A DNA stretch of 64,000 nucleotides from an uncultured Pseudodesulfovibrio sp. (GCF_963664965.1 NZ_OY761823.1:72001-136000); one strand, 5' to 3'; positions 17,124-27,679 are shown, counted from the stretch's first letter. The notes: generated by a model not told the origin, from the letters alone. A program made the numbers and translations.

Positions 17124-17984
17124 CTATGAACGCCGGCTCGACCAGATCATGCCGCCGCCAATGGCCAAAAGAATCATGAAAGCACCGAAAACCATCAATC
17201 TCAACAGGCCGGAATCGGAAGGTGCAGCGACAAACCACTTCGTGGAAATCTGTTCCTTCTCTTCCGCGGTAATAAGGGAAAGCCCCTCGTTTACCAAGGA
17301 AAGCAATGCGGCATTACCCTTGGGCAGCCCCGCTCGCAAGTCCCTCTCATAAACAACGTCGCATATCTCGATATCATTGGCGATACCCAGATTTCCACCA
17401 AGCGACATCAGCGTAGGCAGATCGGCCACAACGGCATGCACCTCGCCGTTCACAAAGGCCTGAAGCATGGCTTCGTTTGTCTCATACGTCCGGGCCTGCG
17501 TGTTCGGATGCTTGAGCTTGAGGGCGGATTCTTCATAACTTCCGGCAATCACTCCGACCGGTTCGGAATACACGATTTCACAAGACTTCGGCTCACCCTT
17601 CTTGATGGCAAGCACTCCCTTGGAGCGGTGTATCGATTGAGAAAAATCAAGATACTGGCTGCGCTCTTCGCTGCTGTAGAGACCGCTCTGAAAATCACAT
17701 TCTCCATTCCGGACCAGAGTGATGGTTTCCTTCCATGGTGCAAGCCGAAACTGCACGGAAATCCCTGTCTTTTCAGACCACTTCCGCCAATAATCAATGA
17801 GGAAGCCTTCCAGTTCGTCATCCTGCCCAAGAAAAGAGTAAGGCTTCCAGTAGGGTGAAGCGGAAATAATGACACCCTTTTCCCTGTAGGAATCAAGCGA
17901 ATCGTCCCATGCCCTTGCCGGGGAGCACAGAAACAATATGGCAGCGAGCAATGCAACCAGATCAAATCGACGGAAAGCTTTCAC
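17124..17984 (-). CDS. Solute-binding (SBP_bac_3-type) protein with C-terminal membrane helix
   Basis: A 286-residue protein with a signal peptide (LVALLAAILFLCSPARA) and a family 3 solute-binding body: PYWKPYSFLGQDDELEGFLIDYW, ECDFQSGLYSSEERSQYLDFS, and EAMLQAFVNGEVHAVVADLPT. A single membrane helix follows near residue 262 (VFGAFMILLAIGGGMIW), and the chain stops after SSRRS. Solute-binding domains joined to a membrane helix normally lead into a histidine kinase, GGDEF or similar output domain, which is absent here. No ABC permease genes are adjacent. Confidence 0.78.
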   Translation of the reverse strand: MKAFRRFDLVALLAAILFLCSPARAWDDSLDSYREKGVIISASPYWKPYSFLGQDDELEGFLIDYWRKWSEKTGISVQFRLAPWKETITLVRNGECDFQSGLYSSEERSQYLDFSQSIHRSKGVLAIKKGEPKSCEIVYSEPVGVIAGSYEESALKLKHPNTQARTYETNEAMLQAFVNGEVHAVVADLPTLMSLGGNLGIANDIEICDVVYERDLRAGLPKGNAALLSLVNEGLSLITAEEKEQISTKWFVAAPSDSGLLRLMVFGAFMILLAIGGGMIWSSRRS

Positions 17985-18131
17985 GAAAAATACCGAAAAC
18001 CCCTTTAATAGAGTCAGTTATATCCAATTCAATTCGTGTAATAATAGCAGACAAACACCTATTTGACTAGTGAGGACAGAATATCCATCATCACTACCAT
18101 CATTCATGAATCGATATAAAACAGCAGACGC

Positions 18132-18160
18132 AAAAAAAGGGCAGCCTTTCGGCCGCCCTC
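18132..18160 (-). terminator. Terminator after glyA
   Basis: On the minus strand a GGGCGGC / GCTGCCC stem is followed by seven T, about 25 bases after the glyA stop. Confidence 0.85.
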
Positions 18161-18183
18161 TTACTTTCTGATGAATCAGTCTG

Positions 18184-19422
18184 CTACCAGGCAAACAGCG
18201 GGAATTCGCTGGCGAACTCCTCGACTTCGGCGCTGATTTCCTTGAGCGCCTTGTCGTTGTTGATGTTGTCCAGTGCGGCGTTGATGGCCTCGGCGACAAC
18301 GATCATGTCTTCCTCGATCATGCCGCGGGTCGTCAGTGCCGGAGTACCGATACGGATGCCGGAAGTCTGGAACGGCGACTTGGTCTCGAACGGAATGGTA
18401 TTCTTGTTGACCGTGATACCGGCCTTGTCCAGAGCGATCTGTGCGTCCTTGCCGGTGTAGTCCCTCTCGGACAGGTCAACCAGCATGAGGTGGTTGTCCG
18501 TGCCGCCGGAAACGAGCTTGTGGCCTGCTTCCTGAAGGCTGGTGGCGAGCACCTTGGCGTTCTTGACCACCTGCCTCTGGTACTCCACGAATCCCGGAGA
18601 CAGCGCCTCGCCAAAGGCCACGGCCTTGGAAGCGATGACGTGCATGAGCGGGCCGCCCTGAATACCGGGGAAGATGTTGGAGTTCAGTTCCTGCTCCAGA
18701 TCTTCGGCACCGAGAATCATGCCGCCGCGGGGACCGCGCAGGGTCTTGTGCGTCGTGGTGGTGGTGTAGTGGGCGTGCTCGATGCAGCTCGGATGCTCAC
18801 CGGCTGCGATGAGACCGGCGATGTGAGCCATGTCCACCATCAGCTTGGCGCCGACTTCATCGGCAATGGCGCGAAAACGGGCAAAGTCGATGACACGCGG
18901 GTATGCGGAAGCACCTGCGATGATGAGCGCGGGCTTGTGTTCCTTGGCGAGCGCTTCGACCTGATCGTAATCAATGGTCTGGGTCTCGCGGGACACGCCG
19001 TAGTGCACCATGTTGAAAAGCTTGCCGGAAAAGTTCACCGGGCTGCCGTGGGTCAGATGGCCGCCGTGGGACAGGTCCATGCCGAGCACGGTGTCACCGG
19101 GTTTGCAGCAGGCAAAGAACACGGCCATGTTGGCCTGGGAACCGGAATGGGGCTGAACATTGGCATATCCTGCACCGAACAGCTCCTTGGCGCGATCACG
19201 GGCGAGGTCTTCGACCACGTCCACGTTTTCGCAACCGCCGTACCAGCGCTTGCCGGGGTACCCCTCGGCGTACTTGTGGGTCAGGATGGACCCCTGAGCC
19301 TGACGTACGGCCGTGGAAACGAAATTCTCACTGGCGATAAGTTCCAGTTTGGTGACCTGACGTTCTGCTTCGTCGATAATGGTCTGGGCTACTGCCGGAT
19401 CCTGAATTAAGAGCTCTTCCAT
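18184..19422 (-). CDS. glyA: Serine hydroxymethyltransferase
   Basis: A 412-residue cytoplasmic PLP enzyme that converts serine and tetrahydrofolate to glycine and methylene-tetrahydrofolate, feeding one-carbon metabolism. The PLP lysine is K226 in [36 protein letters not shown] and [13 protein letters not shown] are all in place and the length is standard. The ATG at 19422 has GAGGTG upstream; the frame is open further up but without homology. It follows fabF across a terminator and a leader of roughly 150 bases, so it likely has its own promoter while keeping the fab-glyA order common in Desulfovibrionales. Confidence 0.97.
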   Translation of the reverse strand: MEELLIQDPAVAQTIIDEAERQVTKLELIASENFVSTAVRQAQGSILTHKYAEGYPGKRWYGGCENVDVVEDLARDRAKELFGAGYANVQPHSGSQANMAVFFACCKPGDTVLGMDLSHGGHLTHGSPVNFSGKLFNMVHYGVSRETQTIDYDQVEALAKEHKPALIIAGASAYPRVIDFARFRAIADEVGAKLMVDMAHIAGLIAAGEHPSCIEHAHYTTTTTHKTLRGPRGGMILGAEDLEQELNSNIFPGIQGGPLMHVIASKAVAFGEALSPGFVEYQRQVVKNAKVLATSLQEAGHKLVSGGTDNHLMLVDLSERDYTGKDAQIALDKAGITVNKNTIPFETKSPFQTSGIRIGTPALTTRGMIEEDMIVVAEAINAALDNINNDKALKEISAEVEEFASEFPLFAW

Positions 19423-19574
19423 GGTGATGACACCTCGTGTTGGATGTGAATACGAATGGCTTCCCACTTCCGGACAGGAGAAACGGCCTTCACACGCTGC
19501 CCATCGGCACGACTTCCATCGTCCGGGGGCTGACGCAGCCACCTTCCCATACAGGGTGGAGATCCGCTTTATAT

Positions 19575-19603
19575 ATAAAGAAAGGGGCCGTTCGGCCCCT
19601 TTT
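19575..19603 (-). terminator. Terminator after fabF
   Basis: On the minus strand GGGGCCG / CGGCCCC is followed by TTTCTTTATA. It separates the fatty acid operon from glyA. Confidence 0.85.
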
Positions 19604-19605
19604 CA

Positions 19606-20844
19606 TTATCCTTCGAAGCGCTTGAACAGGACACAGGCGTTGGTTCCGCCGAATCCGAACGAGTTACTCAGCGCATAGTTGACCTGCTTCTTGCGCGGTC
19701 CGTCAACGCATACATCCAGATCACAATCCGGGTCCGGCGTATCGCGGTTGATGGTTCCGGGAATGACGCCTTCGGACAGGGTCTTGACGGCAAATGCCGC
19801 CTCAACGCCGCCCGCGGCTCCGAGCAGGTGCCCGATCTGCGATTTGTTGGCGCAGATATTGATATTATATGCGTGGTCGCCGAAGATCTTCTTGATCGCA
19901 CGGGTCTCACACAGATCGTTGAGTTTGGTGGAGGTGCCGTGAGCGTTGATGTGGTCGATCTCGGACGGATCGACCTTGGCTTCACGGATGGCACCGGCCA
20001 TGGCATAGGCCATACCGGAACCGTCTTCGGCAGGAGCGGTCATGTGACTCGCATCACCGGAGGCTCCGAAACCGACAACCTCGGCAAGGATATTCGCACC
20101 GCGGGCTTCGGCATGCTCCAGGGATTCCAGAAGCAGCAGACCGCAGCCCTCGCCCATGATGAATCCGGAACGGTCCGCGTCAAAGGGACGGGAAGCCTTT
20201 TCCGGCTCGTCATTGCGGGTGGAAAGCGCACGCATGGCGTTGAATCCGGCAACACCGAGCTTGGTGATGGTGGATTCGGCACCGCCGCAGATCATGACAT
20301 CGGCACGGCCCATGGCGATGTCGGTGTAGGCATAGCCGACACCGTGGGTGCCCGAGGCGCATGCGGTCGTGGTACAGACGTTCGGTCCCATGGCACCGGC
20401 CTCAATGGAAACCTGACCGGCTGCCATGTTGGCGATGAGAATGGGAATGAAGAATGGAGAAATGCGGCCCGGCCCCTTGGTCATGAGCTTGGTATGCATG
20501 TCCTCAATGGTCTGCAGACCGCCAAGACCGACACCGACAACGACACCCGCACGATCCTTTTCGGATTCCGGGATAGTCCAACCGGCGGATTCAAAGAGCA
20601 TCTTGGTGGAAGCAACCGCATACTGGGTGAAAGTCTCCATGCGGCGGGCTTCTTTCTTGTTGATATAGTCGGTGGGATCAAAATTCTTGACCTCACCGGC
20701 AATCTGGGTGGCGAAATCCGATGCGTCGAATCTGGTAATCCTGCCAACGCCGGATTTCCCGGCCAGAAGATTCTGCCAGCTGGTCTCGATATCATTACCG
20801 ATCGGAGTGATGGCAGAGACGCTTGTGACTACAACCCTGTTCAT
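19606..20844 (-). CDS. fabF: Beta-ketoacyl-ACP synthase II
   Basis: A 412-residue condensing enzyme of fatty acid elongation. The Cys-His-His triad is visible: C162 in TTACASGTHGVG, H302 in HINAHGTSTKLND and H339 in NKSQIGHLLGAAGG. It joins malonyl-ACP to acyl-ACP in the cytoplasm. It is the last gene of the rpmF-plsX-fabH-fabG-acpP-fabF run, separated from acpP by a hairpin that probably lowers its expression relative to the carrier protein. Confidence 0.97.
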   Translation of the reverse strand: MNRVVVTSVSAITPIGNDIETSWQNLLAGKSGVGRITRFDASDFATQIAGEVKNFDPTDYINKKEARRMETFTQYAVASTKMLFESAGWTIPESEKDRAGVVVGVGLGGLQTIEDMHTKLMTKGPGRISPFFIPILIANMAAGQVSIEAGAMGPNVCTTTACASGTHGVGYAYTDIAMGRADVMICGGAESTITKLGVAGFNAMRALSTRNDEPEKASRPFDADRSGFIMGEGCGLLLLESLEHAEARGANILAEVVGFGASGDASHMTAPAEDGSGMAYAMAGAIREAKVDPSEIDHINAHGTSTKLNDLCETRAIKKIFGDHAYNINICANKSQIGHLLGAAGGVEAAFAVKTLSEGVIPGTINRDTPDPDCDLDVCVDGPRKKQVNYALSNSFGFGGTNACVLFKRFEG

Positions 20845-20883
20845 AATAAGTATCCGTATTTCCTACGTGTATAAATGAAAAAG

Positions 20884-20915
20884 GAGCGTCTCACACCTTC
20901 GTGCATAAGACGCTC
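20884..20915 (-). terminator. Partial terminator or processing hairpin between acpP and fabF
   Basis: GAGCGTCT and AGACGCTC form an 8-base stem. On the minus strand it is followed by CCTTTTTC. It lies in the 100-base gap between acpP and fabF and could allow much more acpP than fabF transcript. Confidence 0.6.
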
Positions 20916-20945
20916 ACATCATTATCGTATTCAGACAGACCGAAA

Positions 20946-21182
20946 TTAGGCCTGAGCTTTCTCGATATGAGAAATGGCATCCTTGACCTTGACGATCTTC
21001 TGAGCTTCCTCGTCATCGATCTCCAGGTCGAATTCTTCTTCCATGGCCATGATCAGTTCGGTGAGGTCGAGAGAATCGGCACCCAGGTCTTCAACAAAGG
21101 CGGCGCCTTCAACAACTTCATCAGCGCTCACGCCGAGCTGGTCCACGATGATGTCTTTAACTTTTGCGGCTACGTCGGACAT
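20946..21182 (-). CDS. acpP: Acyl carrier protein
   Basis: A 78-residue acidic four-helix protein that carries growing acyl chains on phosphopantetheine. The attachment serine is S37 in [14 protein letters not shown]. The start at 21182 has TGGAGGAAATC immediately upstream, an excellent ribosome site fitting an abundant protein. It sits between fabG and fabF in the standard order. Confidence 0.97.
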   Translation of the reverse strand: MSDVAAKVKDIIVDQLGVSADEVVEGAAFVEDLGADSLDLTELIMAMEEEFDLEIDDEEAQKIVKVKDAISHIEKAQA

Positions 21183-21217
21183 GATTTCCTCCAATAACGA
21201 TTTTTTTAGTGTCTTGA

Positions 21218-21961
21218 TTACATGTACATTCCGCCGTTCACCCCGAGAACCTGACCGGTAATGTAACCGGCTCCGGGGCCCGCCAGAAATGAGACGGCGG
21301 CGGCGATATCCTCGGACTGTCCGAGGGATTTTAATGGAATCTGTTCGAGCATGGCGGCCACGACCTTTTCAGGCAGTTCGGCTGTCATGTCGGTCTCGAT
21401 AAAACCGGGAGCCACGGCATTGACCGTGATTCCGCGTGCGGCCAATTCCCGCGCTGCGGACTTGGTCAGGCCGATGAGGCCCGCCTTTGCCGAACTGTAA
21501 TTGGCCTGCCCTGCGTTGCCCATCTGCCCCACCACGCTGGTGATGTTGATGATGCGCCCCGCACGCTGCTTGCCCATGATCTTGGACGCTTCCTTGAGGA
21601 AGACAAAGCAGCCGGTAAGATTGATCTGAAGAACCTTGTCCCAATCGTCATCCTTCATACGCATCATGAGACCGTCACGGGTGATGCCCGCATTGTTGAC
21701 AAGAACATCAAGGGAAACCTTGCCCTTGATCTCGTCCTTGAAAAACGCGGCAACAGCGTCGCGATCACCGGAATCGAGCTTGAAGGCTTTTGCCTTTCCG
21801 CCGTTTTCCTCGATGGCAGCCACGACTTTGTCCGCCTCTTCCGGGCGGCTCACATATGTCAGATAGACTTCGAAACCGTCGGCAGCCAGCTTCTCGGCAA
21901 TGTTGCGGCCAATGCCGCGGGAACCGCCGGTCACCAGTGCGACTCGGGAAAGATCACTCAT
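21218..21961 (-). CDS. fabG: 3-oxoacyl-ACP reductase
   Basis: A 247-residue short-chain dehydrogenase using NADPH to reduce 3-oxoacyl-ACP. The Rossmann motif is TGGSRGIG (11-18), with NNAG at 89-92, and the catalytic residues are S142, Y155 and K159 in the YSSAK motif. The C-terminus [12 protein letters not shown] is typical of FabG. It lies between fabH and acpP in the fatty acid operon. Confidence 0.97.
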   Translation of the reverse strand: MSDLSRVALVTGGSRGIGRNIAEKLAADGFEVYLTYVSRPEEADKVVAAIEENGGKAKAFKLDSGDRDAVAAFFKDEIKGKVSLDVLVNNAGITRDGLMMRMKDDDWDKVLQINLTGCFVFLKEASKIMGKQRAGRIINITSVVGQMGNAGQANYSSAKAGLIGLTKSAARELAARGITVNAVAPGFIETDMTAELPEKVVAAMLEQIPLKSLGQSEDIAAAVSFLAGPGAGYITGQVLGVNGGMYM

Positions 21962-22100
21962 TCATGTACCTCTATTATTCTCTATAAGGTCAGGACCCAA
22001 TATACCAATCCGTCACGGACTGCAAATCCGGCCCGTAAGGGTATCTGAACAGCTTATTGCCCAGTTGCGGCAAAAAGGCAACGAAACACATGTTTTAATG

Positions 22101-23090
22101 TTAAAACTGTATCAACGCCGCAGCCCAGGTGAAACCACCACCGAACGTGGGAATGAGCACGGTATCGCCCTTCTTGACGAACTCGGTATCCAGCGCCTCG
22201 GACAGGGCGACCGGGACAGAGGCGGCAGATGTGTTCCCGTAACGATCCACGTTCGAGAATACGCGCTCCGCCGGAATCTCCAGCTTGCGTCCGACGGCAT
22301 CGATGATCCGCCAGTTGGCCTGATGCGGGATGAGCACATCCACATCAGCCTTGACCATGCCGTTGTCCTTGAGCACGGTCTCGCAGATTCCGCACATGTT
22401 GCGTACGGCATGCTTGAAGACTTCACGCCCCTGGAACTGGACGAAAAATTCCTCGCCCACGGTTTCGCCAAGCTTGTAGGCGTACCGGGACCCACCGCCG
22501 TTAACGGTCAGGAGATCGCCCAGACTGCCGTCGGCGGCAAGCCTGATGTCCTTGATCTCCGGCCCTTCACCGGGCTCGCCCGCAGTGACGATGGCCGCAC
22601 CGGCGGCATCGCCGAAGAGGACACAGGTGGTGCGATCTTCCCAGTTCATGCGGCGTGAGATGACCTCGGAGGTCACCACCAGCACCTTGCTGTCCGGGTT
22701 GAGGGCAATGTATCCGCGTGCTGTCTCCAGAGCGTAAACAAAACCGGAGCAGGCAGCCGCGATATCCACACAGGCCTGTCCCTTGATTCCGAATTTCTCC
22801 TGAATCCGACAGGCTGTGGACGGCACCATGGCGTCCGGAGTGAAGGTTCCACAGACGATGTGGGTCAATTCGGAGGCATCCATGCCCGCATCGGCCAGAG
22901 CGACCTTGGCGGCTTCGTATGCCATGTCCGACGCGGCCTGATCGTCGGCTGCGATATGACGTTCCTTGATACCTGTTCGGGTGGTGATCCACTCATCGGA
23001 TGTATCGACTATCTTTTCGAGATCGGCGTTGGTCATGACACGCTCGGGGGCGTAGCGACCAAAACCGCGAAGAATGAAATGTGTATTCAT
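22101..23090 (-). CDS. fabH: Beta-ketoacyl-ACP synthase III
   Basis: A 329-residue enzyme that starts fatty acid synthesis by condensing acetyl-CoA with malonyl-ACP. The catalytic triad is C114 (AAACSGF), H256 (PHQANWRI) and N286 (YGNTSAAS). The ATG at 23090 gives the conserved start (HFILRGFGRYAPERVMTN); no strong ribosome site precedes it. It lies downstream of plsX in the operon with a gap of about 180 bases. Confidence 0.96.
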   Translation of the reverse strand: MNTHFILRGFGRYAPERVMTNADLEKIVDTSDEWITTRTGIKERHIAADDQAASDMAYEAAKVALADAGMDASELTHIVCGTFTPDAMVPSTACRIQEKFGIKGQACVDIAAACSGFVYALETARGYIALNPDSKVLVVTSEVISRRMNWEDRTTCVLFGDAAGAAIVTAGEPGEGPEIKDIRLAADGSLGDLLTVNGGGSRYAYKLGETVGEEFFVQFQGREVFKHAVRNMCGICETVLKDNGMVKADVDVLIPHQANWRIIDAVGRKLEIPAERVFSNVDRYGNTSAASVPVALSEALDTEFVKKGDTVLIPTFGGGFTWAAALIQF

Positions 23091-23271
23091 GGTGGGTGGT
23101 GTAAGCAAATGGTTGTGCCGGGTCAAGCCGTCCTGAAAAAACAAACAGGTGTTTTAAAGCAGCAAATCCAGCCCTCGCGACATGAATTCATGTACGAAGC
23201 CTGGATTTTCCGCGCCTTCTGTCTGAGCATTCTCTTACTGGCGGCTTGATGTGGCGTTGTTGAGCGGTACG

Positions 23272-24330
23272 TTATGCGGCTGTCTTGGCATTCTTCTCGG
23301 CCTTGCCGAAAAGATCGCTATGAGCGGCCAGCCCTTCGGCCAGATGCTCATGCACCTTGTTACGTACGCTTGTGGCGGCCACGCGAATGGAATTCACGAT
23401 AGCCAACTCATTGGATTTGCCGTGGCTCACGATAACGATACCTTTCAGGCCAAGCAGGGGAGCACCGCCGTATTCGGCGTAGTCCACAACCTTCTTGAAT
23501 CGCCTGAAAGCACGAATGGAAAGCAGGGTGCCCAGTTTGGACAGCCAGCTCGACTTGAGTTCCACTTTCAGGATACGGCTCATGGATTTGGCCAATCCTT
23601 CAGACAGCTTGAGGGCCACGTTGCCCACGAAACCGTCGCAGACGACGATATCCACATCACCGGTAAAGATATCCCGTCCCTCGACATTGCCGATGAAACG
23701 AAGATTCGATTCCCGAAGCAGATCAAATGCCTCGCGCACGATCGCGTTGCCCTTGCCTTCTTCCTCGCCAATGGACAAAAGCCCAACGGACGGGTCCTTC
23801 ATGCCGAGAACGTACTTGGCAAGCACGTCCGCCATGAGACCGAACTGGAAAAGATGCTGCGGCTTGGAATCCACGTTGGCCCCGACGTCGATAAGGACGA
23901 CCGGTTCCTTTTCCGTGGGCATCACGCTCGCAAGCGCAGGACGCAGAACGCCCTTGATACGCCCAAGCACGAACATGCCGCAGGCCACACTCGCACCGGA
24001 GTTGCCTGCGGAAACCACGCCATCGGCCTCCCCTTTCTTGACGAGTCGGCAGGCCACCTGAATAGACGAATCCTTCTTGCGCCGAAGCGCATCAGAAGGT
24101 TTGTCATCCATTTCAACGACCTGTGAGGCGTGGACAACGCGAATGTCCAGCCCCTTGACATCAAGACGGGAAAGCTCGGCGTTTATTGCCGCCTCATCAC
24201 CGACAAGCGCAATGTCGATACCTTCGCGTGCGGCTTCCACCGCAGCGGGCACGACAACGCAGGGGCCGAAATCGCCCCCCATGGCGTCCACGGCAATCCG
24301 CGGAGCCGCTTGCGTCTCGTTGCTAGGCAT
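23272..24330 (-). CDS. plsX: Phosphate acyltransferase PlsX
   Basis: A 352-residue enzyme that makes acyl-phosphate from acyl-ACP, the first committed step toward phosphatidic acid in the PlsX/PlsY route. The N-terminus [13 protein letters not shown], the central [15 protein letters not shown] and [16 protein letters not shown], and the later [16 protein letters not shown] match the family. The start at 24330 overlaps the rpmF stop by eight bases, the usual coupling of these two genes. Confidence 0.96.
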   Translation of the reverse strand: MPSNETQAAPRIAVDAMGGDFGPCVVVPAAVEAAREGIDIALVGDEAAINAELSRLDVKGLDIRVVHASQVVEMDDKPSDALRRKKDSSIQVACRLVKKGEADGVVSAGNSGASVACGMFVLGRIKGVLRPALASVMPTEKEPVVLIDVGANVDSKPQHLFQFGLMADVLAKYVLGMKDPSVGLLSIGEEEGKGNAIVREAFDLLRESNLRFIGNVEGRDIFTGDVDIVVCDGFVGNVALKLSEGLAKSMSRILKVELKSSWLSKLGTLLSIRAFRRFKKVVDYAEYGGAPLLGLKGIVIVSHGKSNELAIVNSIRVAATSVRNKVHEHLAEGLAAHSDLFGKAEKNAKTAA

Positions 24331-24502
24331 CGTCGCCGCTGACAACCTGACGACCCTTGTAGGAACCGCAGACAGCGCAAACACGATGAGGAAGATTGGG
24401 TTCACCGCACTCGCAGTAAACGACGTTGGGAACAGCCACGTGATCGTGGGAGCGACGCATGCCCTTGCGGGACTTGGAAGTTTTCTTTTTGGGAACTGCC
24501 AT
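24323..24502 (-). CDS. rpmF: 50S ribosomal protein L32
   Basis: A 59-residue basic ribosomal protein starting [20 protein letters not shown]. Four cysteines ([18 protein letters not shown]) make it the zinc-binding form. A GAGGTATACATC ribosome site precedes the ATG. It is followed with overlap by plsX, the widely conserved rpmF-plsX pair. Confidence 0.95.
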   Translation of the reverse strand: MAVPKKKTSKSRKGMRRSHDHVAVPNVVYCECGEPNLPHRVCAVCGSYKGRQVVSGDDA

Positions 24503-24575
24503 GATGTATACCTCTTTAATTTGTAATCTTATAAGCTCGAAGCACGGAAAACGAAAAATCCGTCTGCCGAGCCCG

Positions 24576-25094
24576 TTACTTTATCTTCAAATTGCGGAAA
24601 ACCGCAAGTCTTTCGTCACCCTCGTCCCGGTCGCACTCGCAGGGACCTTCATTGAGATCCTTGCCACATCCGGGGCACATGCCCTTGCAATCCTCGGAAC
24701 ACAGGGGCTTGACCGGCAGAGCCAGAGCGAATTCTTCCCACAGCACGGCACCGATGTTCAACTGAAGCTCACCGCTTTCCGTACGGACGCGGGGTTCCTC
24801 GTCGTATTCACCATCCGGGAGCTGCTCGAACACGTCGAACGACTCGTCGATCTTGAACACGAAATCGGCTGTACAACGGTCGCACCGCATGGAGACAGCG
24901 CCCTTGAGCGTGCCTCGCACCAAAGCGCCGTCATCTCCCTGCGGCAGAATCATCACTTCCGCGACAAGATTCTCGCTCGCCTCGACAGCAACGGAAAACT
25001 CCTTCCAACCATCATGCCACAAGGCCTGATCGTCGAAGGTGTACTCCCTGCCGTCCGCAGGAATTTCACTTATGGGCATCCACAATTCAATCAT
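24576..25094 (-). CDS. yceD: DUF177 / YceD-family protein
   Basis: A 172-residue protein of the DUF177 family, regularly found upstream of rpmF and linked in other bacteria to 23S rRNA accumulation. The family cysteines are visible: [10 protein letters not shown] in the middle, then [19 protein letters not shown] and the end [31 protein letters not shown] precedes the ATG at 25094. The order yceD-rpmF-plsX is the common one and starts the lipid operon here. Confidence 0.92.
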   Translation of the reverse strand: MIELWMPISEIPADGREYTFDDQALWHDGWKEFSVAVEASENLVAEVMILPQGDDGALVRGTLKGAVSMRCDRCTADFVFKIDESFDVFEQLPDGEYDEEPRVRTESGELQLNIGAVLWEEFALALPVKPLCSEDCKGMCPGCGKDLNEGPCECDRDEGDERLAVFRNLKIK

Positions 25095-25305
25095 AATATA
25101 CTCCGCCGAAAACCATGAGGGGTCCTCGGGCAACCGAAGCTCTCTATATGGGAACTTTTTCTCTTGTCAAGAAAAAAACCCTTGCCATTTACCAAAAGGC
25201 TCGGTAATGAATCACTCCCGCTGACGAGAGATCGCTCTTTTTCGTGGCGGAAAAAATTTAAAAAAGACATTATTCTCTTCAATGAGAATACGCGAGGAGG
25301 TCGCC

Positions 25306-25521
25306 ATGTCCCAAGTTTGCGATATATGTGGTAAGGGGCCCCAGTCGGGCAACAACGTCAGCCACTCCCATATCAAGACAAAACGCCGCTTCATGCCCAA
25401 TCTGCAAAAGGTTCGCCATCAGCTCGAATCCGGTCAGGTTGTCAGCATCAAAGCCTGTACCCGCTGCATCCGCAACGGTGCTGTCACCAAGCCCGTAGCC
25501 AGCAAGAAACCCGAAGCATAA
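25306..25521 (+). CDS. rpmB: 50S ribosomal protein L28
   Basis: A 71-residue large-subunit protein starting [21 protein letters not shown], with [14 protein letters not shown] and a second cysteine pair ACTRCIRNG; the two CxxC pairs mark the zinc-binding form. The ATG at 25306 has GCGAGGAGG upstream. It is divergent from the yceD operon and ends at a strong terminator. Confidence 0.96.
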   Translation: MSQVCDICGKGPQSGNNVSHSHIKTKRRFMPNLQKVRHQLESGQVVSIKACTRCIRNGAVTKPVASKKPEA

Positions 25522-25556
25522 GCTCAGGTTTTACATTTCGTCTCTGACGTATCGCT

Positions 25557-25589
25557 GCCGCCGATATATTCGGCGGCAGCTTTTTTCGT
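25557..25589 (+). terminator. Terminator after rpmB
   Basis: GCTGCCGCCGA / TCGGCGGCAGC stem (written from either strand) with TTTTTT after it on the plus strand, 36 bases after the rpmB stop. Confidence 0.9.
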
Positions 25590-25762
25590 TTTTTCTTTTC
25601 CGCTCTGCCCCTTCCTGAAATACATTCCTTTTCTCAGTCGGTTATGGCATCCTTTGTTCAAACGATGCGGTTCAAGGTCACAACGGCATGACTGAACATC
25701 ACCACAAAACATATGTATTTTCACAGAAAATTCTGAACAATCTGGTGGCTGGAGTCTGATAC

Positions 25763-27679
25763 ATGTTCTCTTTCAAGAAAAGCCTCATACTCAAAATCAG
25801 CGCTGTCGTTTTCCTTGTGGAATTCCTTGTTCTCACATCGCTGGGCCTTTTCTACACAGAACTCTTTTCACACCAGATCGACGAATACCTCGAATCGAGC
25901 ATACAACTTCCGGGCGAACTCATGAATCGCCGCGTACTCAGATATGAAACCGTGGCCGACACCGACGCCATGGCCGATATTCTGGGTGATGAATTCCTCG
26001 AAGGCCTGATCGTCGGAGAAGGTGGACATATCTACTTCGCTTCCGATCCCGACCGAGTGAATAAATCCATTGCCGACATCCCCGGCATAGACGCCTCCCT
26101 GTTCACCGACAACGACTCTCAGCAACTCATCCGAACGACCGAGGATGGACGTCCGGTCATCATTTCGATTACCCCGCTGAGCGCATACGAAGGGGCCGAA
26201 CCTTTTTTTCAAGTCTACATCAAAGCCGGAGTCAACAACGCCCGGGACGCCAAGATCCGCATAACCCTCCTGTTCATTCTCGGCTCGGCCTTCTGCATCA
26301 TACTGACCTCACTCGCCATCATCGGCTACTCCCGCCGACACGTCACAGCCCCGCTGAGCAAGCTCACGAAAAACGCCGACGCACTGCAAAAAGGCAACCT
26401 TGACGTCAAAATATCCATTGACCGTCAGGACGAAATAGGCCGCCTTGCAGACAGTTTTTCCAACATGCGGGATTCCATCGCCCGCCAGATAGCGGAACTT
26501 GAAAACGCCAATGAATCCATCAGCCGCAACGAGCAGCAGCTCAACGCATTGATCCAGGCCATGCCGGACCTTCTGCTCGTTCTCGACAAGGAAGGCCGCT
26601 ATCTGGAAATATACACTTCACAAACCAACCTTCTGGCAGCAGACGCCAAGGCACTGAAGGGATCCCTGCTGCACGAGAAGCTTCCGGAGGACTTGGCGAA
26701 CAATTTTCTCACGGCAATCCAGACCACACTGGAAACCGGCACGGTCCAGTCCATTGAATACGAACTCACGATTCCCATCGGAACACGCTGGTTCGAAGCC
26801 CGCATATCTCCCATCAACTACACGGATGGAAGACAGGACTGCATATGGCTTGTGCGCGACATGACCGAACATAAGGACATGGAAAAACGTCTGCTGCAAT
26901 CCAAGGAAGAACTGGAAAGCGCCAACCTCCGCCTTACCGAACTCGATCAAATCAAGTCCGCGCTCGTCTCGTCGGTTTCCCATGAGCTTCGCACGCCACT
27001 CACGTCCCTGCTCGGCTTCTCCAAGCTCATTCTCAAGAATTTCTCCAAACACTATTGGCCGCTTGCAAAAGACGACCACAAACTCCTGACCAAAGGTTCC
27101 CAGATCGTTGAAAACCTGAATATCCTGATCCACGAAGGCGATCGTCTGACCCGGCTCATCAACGATGTTCTGGATCTCAATAAAATAGAAATGGGCTACA
27201 CCGAATGGCGCAAGGAGAAAATCAGTCCGGACGAACTCGCCAAACGCGCGATCGACGCCGTCAGCGGACAGTTCGACAACAACCCGGACCTTTCTCTCGT
27301 CAGCGACGTTGCCGACGACCTGCCCAGCCTCGTCATTGACGGCGACAAGATACTTCAGGTGCTGCTCAACCTGCTCACCAACGCGGCCAAGTTCACCCCT
27401 GAAGGCATCGTCACACTCAAGGTCCACTCTCCCTTCACGGAAGTCGTCCGCTTCGAAGTCGCTGACACCGGGCCGGGAATCGCCCCCGAAGAACAGGAAC
27501 GCATCTTCGAACGCTTCCACCAGATCGGACACAACGACCCGGCAGGCGACAAACCCCACGGCGCGGGCCTCGGCCTTGCCATCTGCCGTGAAATCGTCGC
27601 CCATCACAATGGCTCCATCTGGGTCGAATCCGTTCTCGGGCACGGAGCGACCTTCATCATTGAATTGCCGGTGAAATAA
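25763..27679 (+). CDS. Membrane sensor histidine kinase with HAMP and PAS domains
   Basis: A 638-residue inner-membrane kinase. Two membrane helices (about 10-30 and 168-188) bound a periplasmic sensing domain. They are followed by a HAMP linker, a PAS-type domain (about 260-370), and a HisKA region with the phosphorylated histidine H407 in SSVSHELRTPLTSL. The ATP-binding domain shows LLNLLTNAAKF, DTGPGI and GAGLGLAICREI. No response regulator is adjacent: the neighbours are rpmB and a SHOCT protein, so it is an orphan kinase and its partner must lie elsewhere. Confidence 0.92.
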   Translation: MFSFKKSLILKISAVVFLVEFLVLTSLGLFYTELFSHQIDEYLESSIQLPGELMNRRVLRYETVADTDAMADILGDEFLEGLIVGEGGHIYFASDPDRVNKSIADIPGIDASLFTDNDSQQLIRTTEDGRPVIISITPLSAYEGAEPFFQVYIKAGVNNARDAKIRITLLFILGSAFCIILTSLAIIGYSRRHVTAPLSKLTKNADALQKGNLDVKISIDRQDEIGRLADSFSNMRDSIARQIAELENANESISRNEQQLNALIQAMPDLLLVLDKEGRYLEIYTSQTNLLAADAKALKGSLLHEKLPEDLANNFLTAIQTTLETGTVQSIEYELTIPIGTRWFEARISPINYTDGRQDCIWLVRDMTEHKDMEKRLLQSKEELESANLRLTELDQIKSALVSSVSHELRTPLTSLLGFSKLILKNFSKHYWPLAKDDHKLLTKGSQIVENLNILIHEGDRLTRLINDVLDLNKIEMGYTEWRKEKISPDELAKRAIDAVSGQFDNNPDLSLVSDVADDLPSLVIDGDKILQVLLNLLTNAAKFTPEGIVTLKVHSPFTEVVRFEVADTGPGIAPEEQERIFERFHQIGHNDPAGDKPHGAGLGLAICREIVAHHNGSIWVESVLGHGATFIIELPVK

